A stretch of DNA of 55,251 bases from Nostoc sp. UCD121 (GTDB lineage Bacteria; Cyanobacteriota; Cyanobacteriia; Cyanobacteriales; Nostocaceae): the NCBI RefSeq assembly GCF_014222285.1, contig NZ_JACKZS010000028.1:1-55251 (forward strand). The letters run 5' to 3'. The notes beneath the pieces were generated by a model that had not been told where the DNA came from, searched no databases, and worked only from the letters and a program-made list of their open reading frames with translations. Shown here piece by piece: positions 48,080 to 55,251 of the stretch (within the stretch, counting starts at the first letter, position 1; each line of letters begins with the position of its first letter). Position numbers and translations under genes: made by a program.

Positions 48080-50875
48080 CTAGCTTGAGTGAACTATTTT
48101 AGCTGGGGGCTTGACGGGAATTTCAATCCAGAACTCTGTACCAATGCCTGGTTCGGAAATACACTCCATTATTCCACCATGTTTTTCGCAAATAATCTGA
48201 TAACTGATTGCCAATCCTAATCCTGTACCCCTACCCACAGGTTTGGTAGTATAAAATGGGTCAAAAATTCGCTTTTTTATCTCTGGAGTCATTCCCGGCC
48301 CATTGTCACTAATACGAATCAATAGACGAGAGTTATCTGCTGAGATTCTAGTGGAAATGTGGATAGTAGGCACTGAAGATGGCTTATCTTGTTTGTCCTC
48401 CTCCCCAGCCCCCATTTCCCAGTTCCCCATTCCCCATACTTCGGCTTCGCTCAGTACAAGTTCTCCATTCCCCATTTCTAAAGCATCTATGGCATTGCTG
48501 AAAATATTCATGAATACCTGATTCATTTGGCCGGCATAGCATTCTATCGTTGGGATGTTGCCATAATCTTTGATTACCTGAATGCCTGGGAATTCATCAT
48601 TTCCTTTCAGCTGATGTTGTAAAATTAACAAGGTGCTGTCAATGCCTTCATGCAAGTCAACGCGCTTGTTTTCAGCCTCATCCAAGCGAGAAAAATTGCG
48701 TAACGACAGCACTATTGAACGGATGCGATCGCTTCCTACTTGCATTGAGGTAATGATTCTTGGCAAGTCCTCTACCAAAAATTCAAAATCTACTGCTTCG
48801 ATCGCAGCGCTAATTTCAGTATCAGGATCGGGATAATGTAGCTGGTAGAGGCGTAAAATTTCTAGCAGTTGTTCGATGTAGTCACTGGCGTGGCACAGAT
48901 TACCGTAGATAAAGTTAACGGGGTTGTTGATTTCGTGAGCGATACCCGCCACCAACTGTCCTAAGCCGGACATTTTTTCGGTTTGAATTAATCTTGTCTG
49001 TGTTTCTTGGAGTTTATGTAAAGTCTTTCCTAACTGTTCTGCTTTATTTCTGGCTTCAGTTTCAGCTTTACAAGTTTGTTCATAGAGTTGTGCTTGTTGA
49101 ATGGCGATCGCAGCCTGATCTCCTAGCTGTTGCAATAAATCAATTTCTGTATCCTGCCAATTTCTGGGAGCGCTACATTCATGGGCAATTAGTAAACCCC
49201 ATAATTCTATACCTATATTAATTGGAACTACCAAGTTTGCTTGAATTTGTAGACCTTGCAAAAACTCTCGATGACAATCACTTAAAGAATTAGTTGAAAC
49301 GTCGTTAATTGCTCGTACCCTACCCTGAGCGTATAAATACGTATGCTCATCAGGAAAGCATTCTAGTGGTGCATTCACTCCCAAAACTGACTGCCAATTA
49401 CCATTAATCTCTTCCACAATCACCGATTTACTGTTCAGTTGGAAAATTACTACCCGGTCTGAATTTAGTAGTGAGCGGACTTCGGAGACAATAGTTTGCA
49501 GGGTTGTCTGCAAATCCAATGTACTGCGGATCTGCTCTGTGATTTGCTTGATTACCTTGGTGAGAAGTAATGATTTTTCTAGTTCAGCAGTTTGTTCTTG
49601 CACCCGCAGTTCCAAGTTGGCATTCAGGGCTTGTACTTCTTTATATATCTTTTGCTGCTGAATTGCCATTGAAAACTGATCGTACAAGGCTTGTGCCAAT
49701 GTCATGTCTTCCGGTTCCCACTCAGGCGATTGCCCCTTTTTTTGCTCTCGCCAAACCTCAAAGGAAAGCTGGGGTAGAAGTTGCCGCCGATTTTGTTCGC
49801 ATCGTCCCGCCCACAAGATTTCCGTTTCAAATTCAGCGCGAAAAATGCTTAATACACCGATAAATTGTTCCCGGTAATGCAGGGGAATCACCATCAGTCC
49901 GCGAATTTGAGTAGAACGAAATGCTAAAGCTAAAACTCGCAAATGCGGTTCTTTATAGAGGTCAGAGGTTGCCCAAATATTACCTGGTTTAAACTCAGTC
50001 ATCCAGTTTTGCCATGTAGGATGCTGTTCAATAATTCTGCTATCTAATTCGTAAGGTAGTGTGGGTTGATCGCCCCAGGTATATAGTTCCCGACTCTCTT
50101 CAATGTAAAGCCTGCCACCTACTGCACTGAATGCGGTAATAACTTCTTGAAGCGCCCCTTGCAATTGGATTGTTGGTAGTTTATGCAATAGTCTGGTGAC
50201 TCGGTTAATAGTAGCTTCTTGCTTTTGCTGGGTAACGGCTGCGGTGAGTAGATTACTTTGAGCGATCGCGATCGCAACTTGATCGGCAACTTGCTGCAAT
50301 ACTTTGATTTCCCGCTTCAAAATCTTTCGCGGTTCACTCTGGTGAGATACCAACAATCCCCACAATTTAGGCTTTGCCGATTGTTGTTGTGGATCGCAAT
50401 CTAAAATTGGCACTACTAAAGAAGATTGCACACCCATTGCCTTTAAGTATTGAATATGGCACGGGTCTACTTGTCGATAGTAGATATTAGTTTCTAGGCG
50501 TTTGCCAGTTTCTATTGATTGTAGAGGTGATAATCCGATTTTCTGGTTTGCTACATCAACAATCGAACGTTGCCCCGCCAACAAAAACATCTCTCTGGCC
50601 GCTTCGGGGATATCATGAACTGGGAAGCGCAACCCTAACAATGATGGCAGACGCTCGTTATAAATAGATTCAGCAATGACTTCACCACTACCACTAGTAT
50701 CAAAACGATATATCTTAACTCGATCTGCACGTAAAAATAACCGTACTTCAGTAACGGTAGTTGTTAATATTTCTTGAAAATCGAGCGATCGCCTAATTTG
50801 TTTGATCATCCGGTGCAGTAAGCTTTCTTGCTCTAAGCTTTTCTGCAAGCCGTTTGGTTTATCGGTAGATGTCAT
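48080..50875 (-). CDS. Multi-GAF sensor histidine kinase with phytochrome/CBCR-like domains
   Basis: 931 aa. GAF1 (about 33-210) has phytochrome traits: 'HDIPEAARE' around 88 and Cys139-His140 in 'DPCHIQYLKAMGVQ'. GAF2 (about 225-415) lacks a Cys-His pair. GAF3 (about 445-598) is cyanobacteriochrome-like, with Cys534-His535 in 'DCHREFLQGLQIQANLVVP'. Both cysteines match bilin attachment sites, so light sensing is plausible. The kinase core has His647 in 'GIAHEINNPVNF', the N box 'NIFSNAIDALE', and 'DNGPGM' and 'GTGLGLA'. Residues about 801-830 are an in-frame repeat insertion between N and G1 boxes. No response regulator gene is adjacent. Confidence 0.88.
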   Translation of the reverse strand: MTSTDKPNGLQKSLEQESLLHRMIKQIRRSLDFQEILTTTVTEVRLFLRADRVKIYRFDTSGSGEVIAESIYNERLPSLLGLRFPVHDIPEAAREMFLLAGQRSIVDVANQKIGLSPLQSIETGKRLETNIYYRQVDPCHIQYLKAMGVQSSLVVPILDCDPQQQSAKPKLWGLLVSHQSEPRKILKREIKVLQQVADQVAIAIAQSNLLTAAVTQQKQEATINRVTRLLHKLPTIQLQGALQEVITAFSAVGGRLYIEESRELYTWGDQPTLPYELDSRIIEQHPTWQNWMTEFKPGNIWATSDLYKEPHLRVLALAFRSTQIRGLMVIPLHYREQFIGVLSIFRAEFETEILWAGRCEQNRRQLLPQLSFEVWREQKKGQSPEWEPEDMTLAQALYDQFSMAIQQQKIYKEVQALNANLELRVQEQTAELEKSLLLTKVIKQITEQIRSTLDLQTTLQTIVSEVRSLLNSDRVVIFQLNSKSVIVEEINGNWQSVLGVNAPLECFPDEHTYLYAQGRVRAINDVSTNSLSDCHREFLQGLQIQANLVVPINIGIELWGLLIAHECSAPRNWQDTEIDLLQQLGDQAAIAIQQAQLYEQTCKAETEARNKAEQLGKTLHKLQETQTRLIQTEKMSGLGQLVAGIAHEINNPVNFIYGNLCHASDYIEQLLEILRLYQLHYPDPDTEISAAIEAVDFEFLVEDLPRIITSMQVGSDRIRSIVLSLRNFSRLDEAENKRVDLHEGIDSTLLILQHQLKGNDEFPGIQVIKDYGNIPTIECYAGQMNQVFMNIFSNAIDALEMGNGELVLSEAEVWGMGNWEMGAGEEDKQDKPSSVPTIHISTRISADNSRLLIRISDNGPGMTPEIKKRIFDPFYTTKPVGRGTGLGLAISYQIICEKHGGIMECISEPGIGTEFWIEIPVKPPAKIVHSS
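48386..48475. repeat. Composite repeat inserted in frame in the histidine kinase
   Basis: CCCCATT / CCCAGTTCCCCATT heptamer-like units flank the element CTTCGGCTTCGCTCAGTAC. Together they encode about 30 residues ('MGNGELVLSEAEVWGMGNWE') with no relation to the ATPase fold. Confidence 0.8.
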
Positions 50876-51839
50876 TGTTTATGTACACCATAACTGAAGT
50901 ATAGTTTTTCTTATAATTGTCCCTAATTATAAATTTCAATTTACAATGCCTTGATTTTTATTCCATTTCAATAAATTTCTGCGGCAAAGGCATTGCGAGG
51001 GCCGTACATCTGTTGCAATTTTTTTAGAAATGGATTAAAGGGTATTTGAAAAGTATTAGATATTTTGCTTAATTCCCGTAGTCCTAAGAAAGTTGATTTA
51101 GGGAGATATCAAACTATTTGGTGTATCATTTGTGACTTTCAAAATATCCTTTCAATTTTAAAGTAAATAAAAATTTAACCATTGACACCTATTGATTTTA
51201 TATTCTTAATCATTAAAACATTTCAGTATTTTTACTTAAATAATATCTTCATCATTACCTTATTTTCTTTACCATTTTTGCCCCGAAAGCTCCCTAAAGA
51301 CCACAGTGGTTCCTCTTGAAAAGCTATGTATTAGTCAGATATTTCTTAATATTTACAAGACCGATCGCTCCTACAAGTCCCAAAGCCTTAAACTACATTG
51401 TATATTCTCAATAGCAATAAGCTTTTTTCGCAACAATAATAACTATTTTGCCAATTTAGCAAGAAAATCACAGCATTGTAAGCTATGTGAAACAATGGTT
51501 TGAATATTACTAATATAAAATCTCAGTAATAAATCGAAGGTCTTAAAATTGCTCTTTATTAAGTAGCTTTAGGGAGATTTAAACTTTAACTGAACTTGAT
51601 TTTATTATTGGCAATTTTTCAAATACTTTTGACTGGAGAATTCTCATATTCCCCGTCTAGTTACTGATTTTATATTAAATGTAACTATAGAACTCCTATT
51701 TGATTTTTGAACAAGACTCAGTACGGATCTATCCCTTCTTTCCTATTCCCTATTCCCCATTCCCTGCCCACACAAGTAAATATGGCTACGCCACGCTGCG
51801 CGAACAGGAATCAAACCGGATTCCTATATTTTGATGAAA
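50876..51839. other. Long AT-rich intergenic region
   Basis: 964 bases. No gene was recognised; a 65-codon frame at 51306 has no family features. An STRR (TTCCCTATTCCCCATTCCC) at about 51739-51768 and a dispersed repeat with GGCTACGCCACGCTGCGCG at 51784 lie near the right end. Confidence 0.5.
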
Positions 51840-52310
51840 TTATTCGTAAATTCTTGTTAAAGATAGTAAGTTACGAATTTCTTCACGCACACTCATGAGA
51901 GTTTTACCGAGATGGTTAAGACCTGCTTTATTAGCACCACAGCCCCAAAAAGAATCGGTTGGGGAGTTTTCAACCAAAAGCTCATCGCCTGTCTTCAGCA
52001 GAACTTCTCTAATATCAACATGAGTGAGAAACTTTTTGAGTACAGCTTCTCGCATAATTTGCGTTTTGACTAAATCCCAGTCTCGACGGAGTTGGCGAGT
52101 GCTACATCTTCCTAAAGCGGCAGCTTCTTCTGGGGTGGCGGCGGCATGGATGAGCGGTATAATTGCCGCATCTTTGCTGCCAACAAACTTTTGTGCTTGA
52201 TAATAATGCTCAACAGTTGCCCAGTAAGTGTCCTGGATGTGGATTCCGTGGGGAGAAAAGTTAGAAAAACAGCCATAAGGCTGCCAAACCTTATAAAAGT
52301 AAATGGTCAT
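51840..52310 (-). CDS. NADAR family protein (YbiA-like N-glycosidase)
   Basis: 156 aa. Family signatures are 'GCFSNFSPHGI', 'YWATVEHYYQAQKF', 'RCSTRQLRRDWD' and 'SFWGCGANKAGLNHLGK'. Members cleave the N-glycosidic bond of reactive riboflavin intermediates or of ADP-ribose-linked compounds. Full length, single domain, no partner gene nearby. Confidence 0.92.
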   Translation of the reverse strand: MTIYFYKVWQPYGCFSNFSPHGIHIQDTYWATVEHYYQAQKFVGSKDAAIIPLIHAAATPEEAAALGRCSTRQLRRDWDLVKTQIMREAVLKKFLTHVDIREVLLKTGDELLVENSPTDSFWGCGANKAGLNHLGKTLMSVREEIRNLLSLTRIYE

Positions 52311-52436
52311 TTGAAAATTACTCTTTCATATATAGCAATCCTATTTGATTTGTGAGAATTGCAGCTCAAAACCGAACTTATCTAAATTTTGCCACTTCAT
52401 CAGAGAAGGGAGTTGTTGCAGAGGTCAGTTTTTTTC

Positions 52437-53386
52437 CTACCTCCTACCTCCTTCCCCCTTCGGTAAAGTGAGGGTGAAAGCTGTTTGACCAAAAGCTGTT
52501 GACTCAAGGGTGAGGTCGCCATGATGTGCCCTGGCAATTTCACGGGCTAGGCTGAGTCCTAGTCCGATGCCTTCTATTTTGCGAGTTCGAGCCGGATCGC
52601 CGCGATAGAAGCGGTCAAAAATGCAACATCAGTTGTTCCAATGGGAATCCGTTGATCTAGTCCTTTAACAGTTACTTGTTGAATAACACCTGTTAATTGA
52701 TGGATAGGACGTAAAGCACTACCAGAAACTAACCATGCACCGATGGCAACTAGCAATAGCGATCCGGGAATTGAAACCAGAAAAATATTCCGAATGGTAG
52801 CCATTTCTTGATCGACGGCTTGCAGATTCACAGCAATGCCAACCTGAGCATTGGGAAATTTAGTTGCTCCAATCCGCCAAGCTGCTTTTGCTGCCTGTTC
52901 AGTGATAAATTTAGGTGGACGCGGACGAAGAAAGGGTGGCGGCCCAACATTTCTATTTGAGGGTGGCGGTGGTTCTCTCTGCGGAGGTGATGGTAAAGGT
53001 ATCAACTGAAGACGCTTCAGCAGTAGGCGATTCACCTCAACGTCGGCAGGTAGGGAGTTAGATTGATAAAGTATGTTGCCGTTTGCATCAAGCACCAGTA
53101 GGGCAATGGGGGTTTTTGTATTGGTTCCGAAGGCATCAGATAATGAGTCTTCGTAAAATTGCCATCGTGAGGGGCGGCTTTCTTTGCGCTGATTTTCAGG
53201 AGGTTCTCCCCGTGGTGGCAAATTCGGAGTTGCCCGCATCAAGTGATTTAACAGTTCTGCATCAAGACGGCTGATTTTAGCATTGTAAATCTGAAACCAG
53301 GAGACTGCACCGAAACCGACTAATGTAGTTCCAGCTAGAGCCGCAGACAATAGGGCAATTCGGAGGCGGAATGAACGGAGTTTCAT
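52437..53386 (-). pseudogene. Sensor histidine kinase broken by internal deletion
   Basis: From ATG 53386 the frame gives a membrane helix (about 8-30), a Pro-rich periplasmic domain, a second helix (about 200-222) and a HAMP region ending 'GTTDVAFLT'. It then stops at 270 aa. In another frame the same DNA continues 'FDRFYRGDPARTRKIEGIGL' and on to a typical HATPase C-terminus, ending at 52437. HisKA and most of the ATPase domain (about 150 residues) are absent. The join lies near a TTTTTGA run at about 52614-52622. The upstream response regulator, overlapping by 4 bases, is intact. Confidence 0.8.
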
Positions 53387-54087
53387 GAGCTAGACTCTGG
53401 TTTGCGAAACCGATATCCAACCCCTCGAATGCTTTCAATCCAGACTGCTTCATCAATGGGGTCAATTTTTTTACGAATTCGCTGGATACAAACATCTACG
53501 ACGTTGGTGTTGGGGTTAAAGTCGTAGCCCCAAACATGCTCCAAAATTTGGGTACGGGTGAAAACCCTTCCAGGAGAGCGCATCAGATACTCCAGAAGAT
53601 TAAACTCGCGGCTGGTGAGTTCTATCGCTTGGCGATCGCAAGTAACTTCCCTGGTGATGCGATCGAGTTTGATAGGCCCAACACTAAGGATATTTTGGCG
53701 TAGGCGTAGCCCGTCGGAGACATCGCTCGCACTCCGGCGGACAACGGCATGAATTCGAGCCGCTAACTCTTCTACAAAAAACGGTTTAGCGATGTAATCA
53801 TCTGCTCCTAAATTTAGCCCTGTCAAGCGATCGTCTAGTTCATTCCGAGCCGTCAACAAAATTACCGGCGCATTCCGACCTTGCCCCCGCAAGAGTTTTA
53901 AGATTGACAGTCCATCCTTTCCCGGTACCATAATGTCGAGGATAAGAACATCATATTCATTTTCTAATGCCCGCAGATATCCTTCATCACCGTTATCGCA
54001 GTAGTCTACAACAAATCCCTGCTCCTTCAGCCCAGCTCGGACGAAGTTAGCAATTTTCGCTTCATCTTCGACAAATAGAACGTTCAC
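53383..54087 (-). CDS. OmpR/PhoB-type response regulator
   Basis: 234 aa. The receiver domain has Asp51 as phosphorylation site ('LILDIMVPGKDG'), acidic residues near 8 and Lys101 ('IAKPF'). The winged helix from about 135 ('LTSREFNLLEYLMRSPGRVF', 'RTQILEHVWGYDF') ends 'ESIRGVGYRFRKP'. Residues about 119-131 ('SASDVSDGLRLRQ') are encoded by a dispersed repeat that lengthens the linker between the domains. Its stop overlaps the start of a broken kinase gene. Across a 150-bp gap lies a secreted protein gene with a direct-repeat operator, a likely target of this regulator. Confidence 0.9.
   Translation of the reverse strand: MNVLFVEDEAKIANFVRAGLKEQGFVVDYCDNGDEGYLRALENEYDVLILDIMVPGKDGLSILKLLRGQGRNAPVILLTARNELDDRLTGLNLGADDYIAKPFFVEELAARIHAVVRRSASDVSDGLRLRQNILSVGPIKLDRITREVTCDRQAIELTSREFNLLEYLMRSPGRVFTRTQILEHVWGYDFNPNTNVVDVCIQRIRKKIDPIDEAVWIESIRGVGYRFRKPESSS
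53698..53724. repeat. Dispersed 27-bp element in frame in the response regulator
   Basis: On the minus strand it reads GACGGGCTACGCCTACGC preceded by GATGTCTCC. It differs at one base from the element inside each 135-bp repeat at 54866 onward, and is read in the same frame (DV-x-DGLRLR). Confidence 0.85.
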
Positions 54088-54151
54088 AAGTATTTATTAG
54101 TTTATATATTGTTCCATTCTAGATTCATTACCTTTCTACTTAAGTTACAAA

Positions 54152-54184
54152 ACTGTAATTTAGAAAGTACTTGGACTGTAATTT
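54152..54184 (+). promoter_or_regulatory. Direct-repeat operator before the first secreted protein gene
   Basis: ACTGTAATTT at 54152-54161 and again at 54175-54184, an exact 23-bp period (13-bp spacer). Adjacent TTACAAAA makes the first copy partly palindromic. The pair ends 53 bases before the ATG. Spacing of two helical turns suits an OmpR-type dimer. Confidence 0.65.
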
Positions 54185-54237
54185 TGAGGTGGCTTAATCA
54201 GAAATATGAACACCTTACCTTTTGCAGGTTGATTTAT

Positions 54238-54495
54238 ATGAATATTCGTCGAGTCTTAGCTGTAGCAGCGATTCCTTTTTTGATTGGTACATTCGGTTTT
54301 AGCCTACAAAATCAGGCTTATGCCGCTAATCAATCCAATCGAAATGCCCAGATTTCTCAACAGCCTCAAACACCACAAATATCTGATAAAAAACCACAGA
54401 TTAGAGATTCTAAACCCCTTGTAAATCAGAAAACGCGTCCTCCCCAACATCCTCAAAATGCGGTTCAAAATCGTGTAGAACACAATAACCGTTAA
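54238..54495 (+). CDS. Small secreted Pro/Gln-rich protein
   Basis: 85 aa from ATG 54238. A signal peptide 'MNIRRVLAVAAIPFLIGTFG' ends at 'QAYA|AN', followed by a polar, Gln- and Pro-rich tail without cysteine. The leader peptide is nearly the same as that of the next gene, so the pair arose by duplication of the front part. Function is unknown. The shared operator suggests envelope-stress or metal-type two-component control. Confidence 0.75.
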   Translation: MNIRRVLAVAAIPFLIGTFGFSLQNQAYAANQSNRNAQISQQPQTPQISDKKPQIRDSKPLVNQKTRPPQHPQNAVQNRVEHNNR

Positions 54496-54527
54496 TTGCA
54501 GCACCCTTTATTCCTGAAAATTACAAA

Positions 54528-54560
54528 ATTGTAATTTACAAGCAGGGCAAACTGTAATTT
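54528..54560 (+). promoter_or_regulatory. Direct-repeat operator before the repeat protein gene
   Basis: ATTGTAATTT at 54528-54537 and ACTGTAATTT at 54551-54560, again a 23-bp period. The pair ends 50 bases before the GTG start. The sequence after it (AAATCAGAAATGTAAAC) also resembles that of the upstream promoter (TTAATCAGAAATATGAAC). Confidence 0.65.
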
Positions 54561-54610
54561 TGGTTCAGTTAAATCAGAAATGTAAACAATCTATCTTTTG
54601 GAAAACGATC

Positions 54611-55251
54611 GTGAATATTCGTAGAATACTAGTTGCAACAGCGATTCCCGTTTTGGTTGGCACATTTGGTTTTATTTCACTCAATCAGGCTTATGCCGCT
54701 AATCAATTCCCTCAAATTGCACAGGCGCAACAACCACCCAACCAACCACCAGACGGAGAACGGCGACATCCTCGACCTGATTTTAAGGCTGCTGCTACCA
54801 AGTTAGGAGTTAGCGAGCAGCAGTTAAAGGATGCGTTGGGTGTCCCTGCAAATCCTCCAAGTGGCGATGTCTACGACGGGCTACGCCTACGCAATCCGCG
54901 CCCACCCCGCCCTGATTTTAAGGCTGCTGCCACCAAGTTAGGAGTTAGTGAACAACAGTTAAAAGATGCGTTGGGTGTTCCTGCCAATCCTCCAAGTGGC
55001 GATGTCTACGACGGGCTACGCCTACGCAAGCAGCGTCCACCCCGCCCTGATTTTAAGGCTGCTGCTACCAAGTTAGGAGTTAGCGAACAGCAGTTAAAAG
55101 ATGCGTTGGGTGTCCCTGCAAATCCTCCAAGTGGCGATGTCTACGACGGGCTACGCCTACGCAATCCGCGCCCGCCCCGCCCTGATTTTAAGGCTGCTGC
55201 CACCAAGTTAGGAGTTAGTGAACAACAGTTAAAAGATGCGTTGGGTGTTCC
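54611..55251 (+). CDS. Secreted tandem-repeat protein (partial, runs off the window)
   Basis: At least 213 codons from a GTG start. A signal peptide 'VNIRRILVATAIPVLVGTFG' ends at 'AYA|AN' and a Pro-rich spacer follows. Then come 45-residue repeats: a helical unit 'DFKAAATKLGVSEQQLKDAL', then 'GVPANPPSGDVYDGLRLR'. Three full units and part of a fourth are visible. The 'KLGVSEQQLKDALG' helix resembles repeats seen in other cyanobacterial exported proteins. The DVYDGLRLR part is the protein reading of a dispersed DNA repeat. Function is unknown. Confidence 0.8.
   Translation, partial: MNIRRILVATAIPVLVGTFGFISLNQAYAANQFPQIAQAQQPPNQPPDGERRHPRPDFKAAATKLGVSEQQLKDALGVPANPPSGDVYDGLRLRNPRPPRPDFKAAATKLGVSEQQLKDALGVPANPPSGDVYDGLRLRKQRPPRPDFKAAATKLGVSEQQLKDALGVPANPPSGDVYDGLRLRNPRPPRPDFKAAATKLGVSEQQLKDALGV
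54776..55251 (+). repeat. 135-bp tandem repeats with 270-bp higher order
   Basis: Units begin at 54776, 54911, 55046 and 55181, all exactly 135 bp apart; the fourth is cut by the window end. Units 1 and 3 share GCTACC, GTTAGCGA and GTGTCCC, while 2 and 4 share GCCACC, GTTAGTGA and GTGTTCC. A 270-bp pair was therefore duplicated after the first 135-bp duplication. Confidence 0.9.

Noticed and set aside
51306..51503. 65-codon frame in the gap before the NADAR gene
   Set aside because: Very AT-rich, no ribosome-binding site and no recognisable fold.
54776..55251. CRISPR array
   Set aside because: Period is 135 bp with no unique spacers and the array is translated in one frame. The heptamer STRRs elsewhere also lack spacers.

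Overview
The window comes from a filamentous cyanobacterium close to Nostoc. Four things point there: a complete phycocyanin rod operon with its own lyase genes, very frequent GCGATCGC (HIP1) octamers, heptameric short tandem repeats (STRRs) between genes, and several cyanobacterial families (DUF4278, DUF3365, CpcE/F, NB-ARC-WD40). No tRNA, rRNA, CRISPR array, complete insertion sequence or replication origin was seen. Everything here was read by eye; no database search was possible.

Layout. 0.1-4.9 kb: nagA, a CBS-type site-2 protease, a two-domain sulfurtransferase, a small membrane protein and a GAF-LuxR regulator. 4.9-9.3 kb: a worn defence island with an antitoxin whose RelE-type toxin is reduced to a stub, a Uma2 gene bracketed by a duplicated hsdS tail, and an HsdR_N / HsdM-HsdS restriction-modification gene split by a deletion and frameshift. 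9.6-11.4 kb: a degenerate GGDEF plus intact EAL protein. 11.8-18.3 kb: a hopanoid tailoring locus (HpnG-like phosphorylase, HpnA, HpnH) with a ferritin-like diiron protein and an RND pump. 18.4-25.4 kb: a methyltransferase, dispersed palindromes and the operon cpcB-cpcA-two rod linkers-cpcD-cpcE-cpcF. 25.5-30.7 kb: an HD hydrolase, bifunctional proline/P5C dehydrogenase and two ribbon-helix-helix paralogues. 31.1-34.6 kb: an HTH-NB-ARC protein with 14 WD40 repeats. 34.7-38.6 kb: an apparent three-gene operon (ThDP acyloin-type synthase, KAS III-like acyltransferase, GDSL esterase with PEP-CTERM tail). 38.9-47.3 kb: a HAD hydrolase, a DUF5895-like protein, MltA, DUF4278, a Ser/Thr kinase, a DUF3365 haem sensor facing a PhnD-like lipoprotein, and a TIR-like protein. 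48-55.3 kb: a phytochrome/CBCR-like histidine kinase, a NADAR protein, a response regulator with a broken kinase, and two secreted proteins, the last built of 135-bp repeats and cut by the window end.

Standout points. (1) The four main structural proteins of the cpc operon contain no methionine except the initiator and no cysteine except bilin attachment sites; CpcD has only two extra Met. This is the signature of the sulfur-sparing PC3 phycocyanin known from Calothrix/Fremyella, here joined to a cpcEF lyase pair. (2) Dispersed repeats have entered reading frames without breaking them (Uma2, RND pump, histidine kinase, response regulator). The response regulator and the terminal repeat protein carry nearly the same 27-bp element in the same frame. 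(3) Both secreted protein genes beside the response regulator share a direct-repeat operator with an exact 23-bp period. (4) The ThDP/KAS III-like/esterase operon could be an undescribed acyloin ester pathway. (5) Three loci (restriction gene, toxin, sensor kinase) are broken by deletion or truncation while their partner stays intact.
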